Shown here: in pieces, positions 63,034 to 64,000 of the stretch
Layout: each line of letters begins with the position of its first letter
How positions within the stretch are numbered: position 1 is the first letter of the stretch
Assembly: GCA_948562205.1 (NCBI GenBank)
Contig: CAOYAN010000004.1
Span: 14,903 to 78,902 of the forward strand
Source of the DNA: an uncultured Clostridia bacterium
GTDB taxonomy: Bacteria; Bacillota; Clostridia; TANB77; CAG-465
DNA length: 64,000 bases
Direction: 5' to 3'
The notes under the pieces: generated by a model
What the model saw: only the letters and a program-made list of their open reading frames with translations
Databases searched by the model: none
Told to the model about the DNA's origin: nothing
Position numbers and translations under genes: made by a program

Positions 63034-63849
63034 TTATTTACATATGTTAATTACATTTAAAATATTTTCAATACTAGCTTTATTTATAAATATTTTTTCA
63101 AAAAGTTCATTTCCATGATCTTTTAAATACAAATTAGTATTTGTATCCCTTGAAAAACTACTTATTTTTAACTCATTATTATTAATATTTATTTCAATTA
63201 TTGCAAGTTCGCCAAACCTTATAGTAACCATAGTACCCTTATTATTTAAAGCATCAATATCCTTTATATTTAACGTAGCTGTCTCCCCTATATTAGTATC
63301 ACTACAAGTTGCTTCTTTATAATTTTGATAAGAGTAAATATAAGGTAGAAAATTATATACATCATCTTTAATTACATTATATAATTCTTCACTGCCCCCT
63401 GATAATACGGGTATTTTTTCACATCTAATTGAAAAACGGTCTATATAATCATAATCAATAAATAAAGAGGGTATTACAATATTCGCTTTTATAATACCAA
63501 AGTTTAAAAAAAATGTTTCATAACGTTTCTCATAACTTAATCTAAAATACCTAATTCTCTCTCCTATTTTGCAAATGCTTTTTTCTAAATTTTTTCTAAA
63601 CTCTTTTACGGAATTATAAATATATTTTGTATAATTCTCTATTAAATAACAAAGTTCTAAAAGTGAAATATATTCACCTTTTCCTGATACATATGATTTT
63701 TTAATTTCATTTTCCTTTTTAAATATTCCTTTTTCCTGAATTTTAAAAATTTTTGTAGAAATTATAGGGTCTTCTGTAAGATAATCTCTACTTAAAATTC
63801 CAAGTTCTTGATTAAAAATACTAAAGTCACTTTTTACAATATTTGCCAT
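63034..63849 (-). CDS. lineage-specific protein, family A (member 3)
   Basis: 271 residues, GGAGG site. Same plan as the 12.9-14.5 kb pair: start 'MANIVKSD', 'GKGEYISLLELCYLIENYTKYIY' (near 75), 'FGELAIIEINI', and 'TNLYLKDHGNELFEKIFINKASIENILNVI'. It is 50 kb away on the opposite strand, so the family is dispersed, not only tandem. It adds an Arg-rich central part ('ERIRYFRLSYEKRYETF'). Function unknown. Confidence 0.75.
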   Translation of the reverse strand: MANIVKSDFSIFNQELGILSRDYLTEDPIISTKIFKIQEKGIFKKENEIKKSYVSGKGEYISLLELCYLIENYTKYIYNSVKEFRKNLEKSICKIGERIRYFRLSYEKRYETFFLNFGIIKANIVIPSLFIDYDYIDRFSIRCEKIPVLSGGSEELYNVIKDDVYNFLPYIYSYQNYKEATCSDTNIGETATLNIKDIDALNNKGTMVTIRFGELAIIEININNNELKISSFSRDTNTNLYLKDHGNELFEKIFINKASIENILNVINICK

Positions 63850-63898
63850 TATCTTTCCTCCATAATAATCATTAATTGGTTACATAAATATTTTGCAT

Positions 63899-63927
63899 AT
63901 TATATCATTCTGTTTAGCTTATGTCAA
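63899..63927 (-). promoter_or_regulatory. promoter of family A member 3
   Basis: Minus strand: TTGACA (63927-63922), 17-base spacer, TATAAT (63904-63899). The last 70 bases of the window show nothing else. Confidence 0.75.
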
Positions 63928-64000
63928 CATATCATAGAGAAAAAATGTGATTAATTTGTGATAATGTCACTATAGAAGAAGAAAAATTTAATTTTCAGAA

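Noticed and set aside
1..64000. CRISPR array or transposase
   Set aside because: No regularly spaced short repeats and no transposase-like ORF or terminal inverted repeats seen on either strand.

Overview
The window is very AT-rich chromosomal DNA, uses TGA as a stop and has strong AGGAGG-type ribosome binding sites and many TTGACA-N17-TATAAT promoters. Its marker genes (rny/ymdB, whiA, walJ, DUF1385, the DUF2229/2-hydroxyacyl-CoA dehydratase activase trio, clpX-clpP-tig, a clostridial-type Xer recombinase, a cyclic beta-1,2-glucan synthase-like protein) point to a low-GC Bacillota, most likely an anaerobic, probably gut-associated member of Clostridia. I cannot name a species. I saw no tRNA, rRNA or CRISPR array.

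Layout. 0-8 kb: rny, a three-gene acyl-CoA dehydratase/activase cluster, a PLC-like protein, ymdB, cysE. 8-9.8 kb: two paralogous Cys-rich proteins around a class-I amidotransferase. 9.8-12.7 kb, minus strand: rlmH, walJ, murA and a small Cys-rich protein. 12.8-14.5 kb: a tandem pair of lineage-specific paralogues with a third copy at 63.0-63.8 kb. 14.6-24.7 kb: rpmE, a DUF1385-PrmC fusion, whiA, an unknown gene, a PHP phosphatase, hemW, an unknown gene, polA, a lytic transglycosylase. 24.8-30.2 kb: three large paralogues of unknown function with near-identical promoters and leaders. 30.4-32 kb: yebC and an SNase-like protein.

32.5-38.2 kb is a roughly 5.6-kb filamentous phage (inovirus) prophage: small ssDNA-binding-like protein, iteron/hairpin region, Rep, pIII-like signal-peptide protein, three tiny membrane proteins including a probable major coat protein, terminator, Zot/pI ATPase, a reverse-strand membrane protein and a terminal gene. 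It is bounded by about 35-bp dif-like direct repeats and lies just upstream of an Xer recombinase gene (39.2-40.1 kb). Gene orientation is mostly plus to the left and mostly minus to the right, as expected at a replication terminus, so the site is probably the chromosomal dif locus. Rep (twice) and the pIII-like gene (once) are each broken by +1 frame changes, and each break falls at an in-frame CGG-A.

40.3-64 kb: a LysM gene with LexA-like boxes, a YigZ/IMPACT protein, a divergent adenylosuccinate synthetase-like enzyme opposite an unknown gene, the clpX-clpP-tig operon, an AAA/DUF4143 ATPase, a giant glucan-synthase-like protein split into two overlapping ORFs, three modular Cys-rich paralogues with a shared leader (57.3-60.9 kb), typA/bipA, and the third member of the 12.8-kb family.
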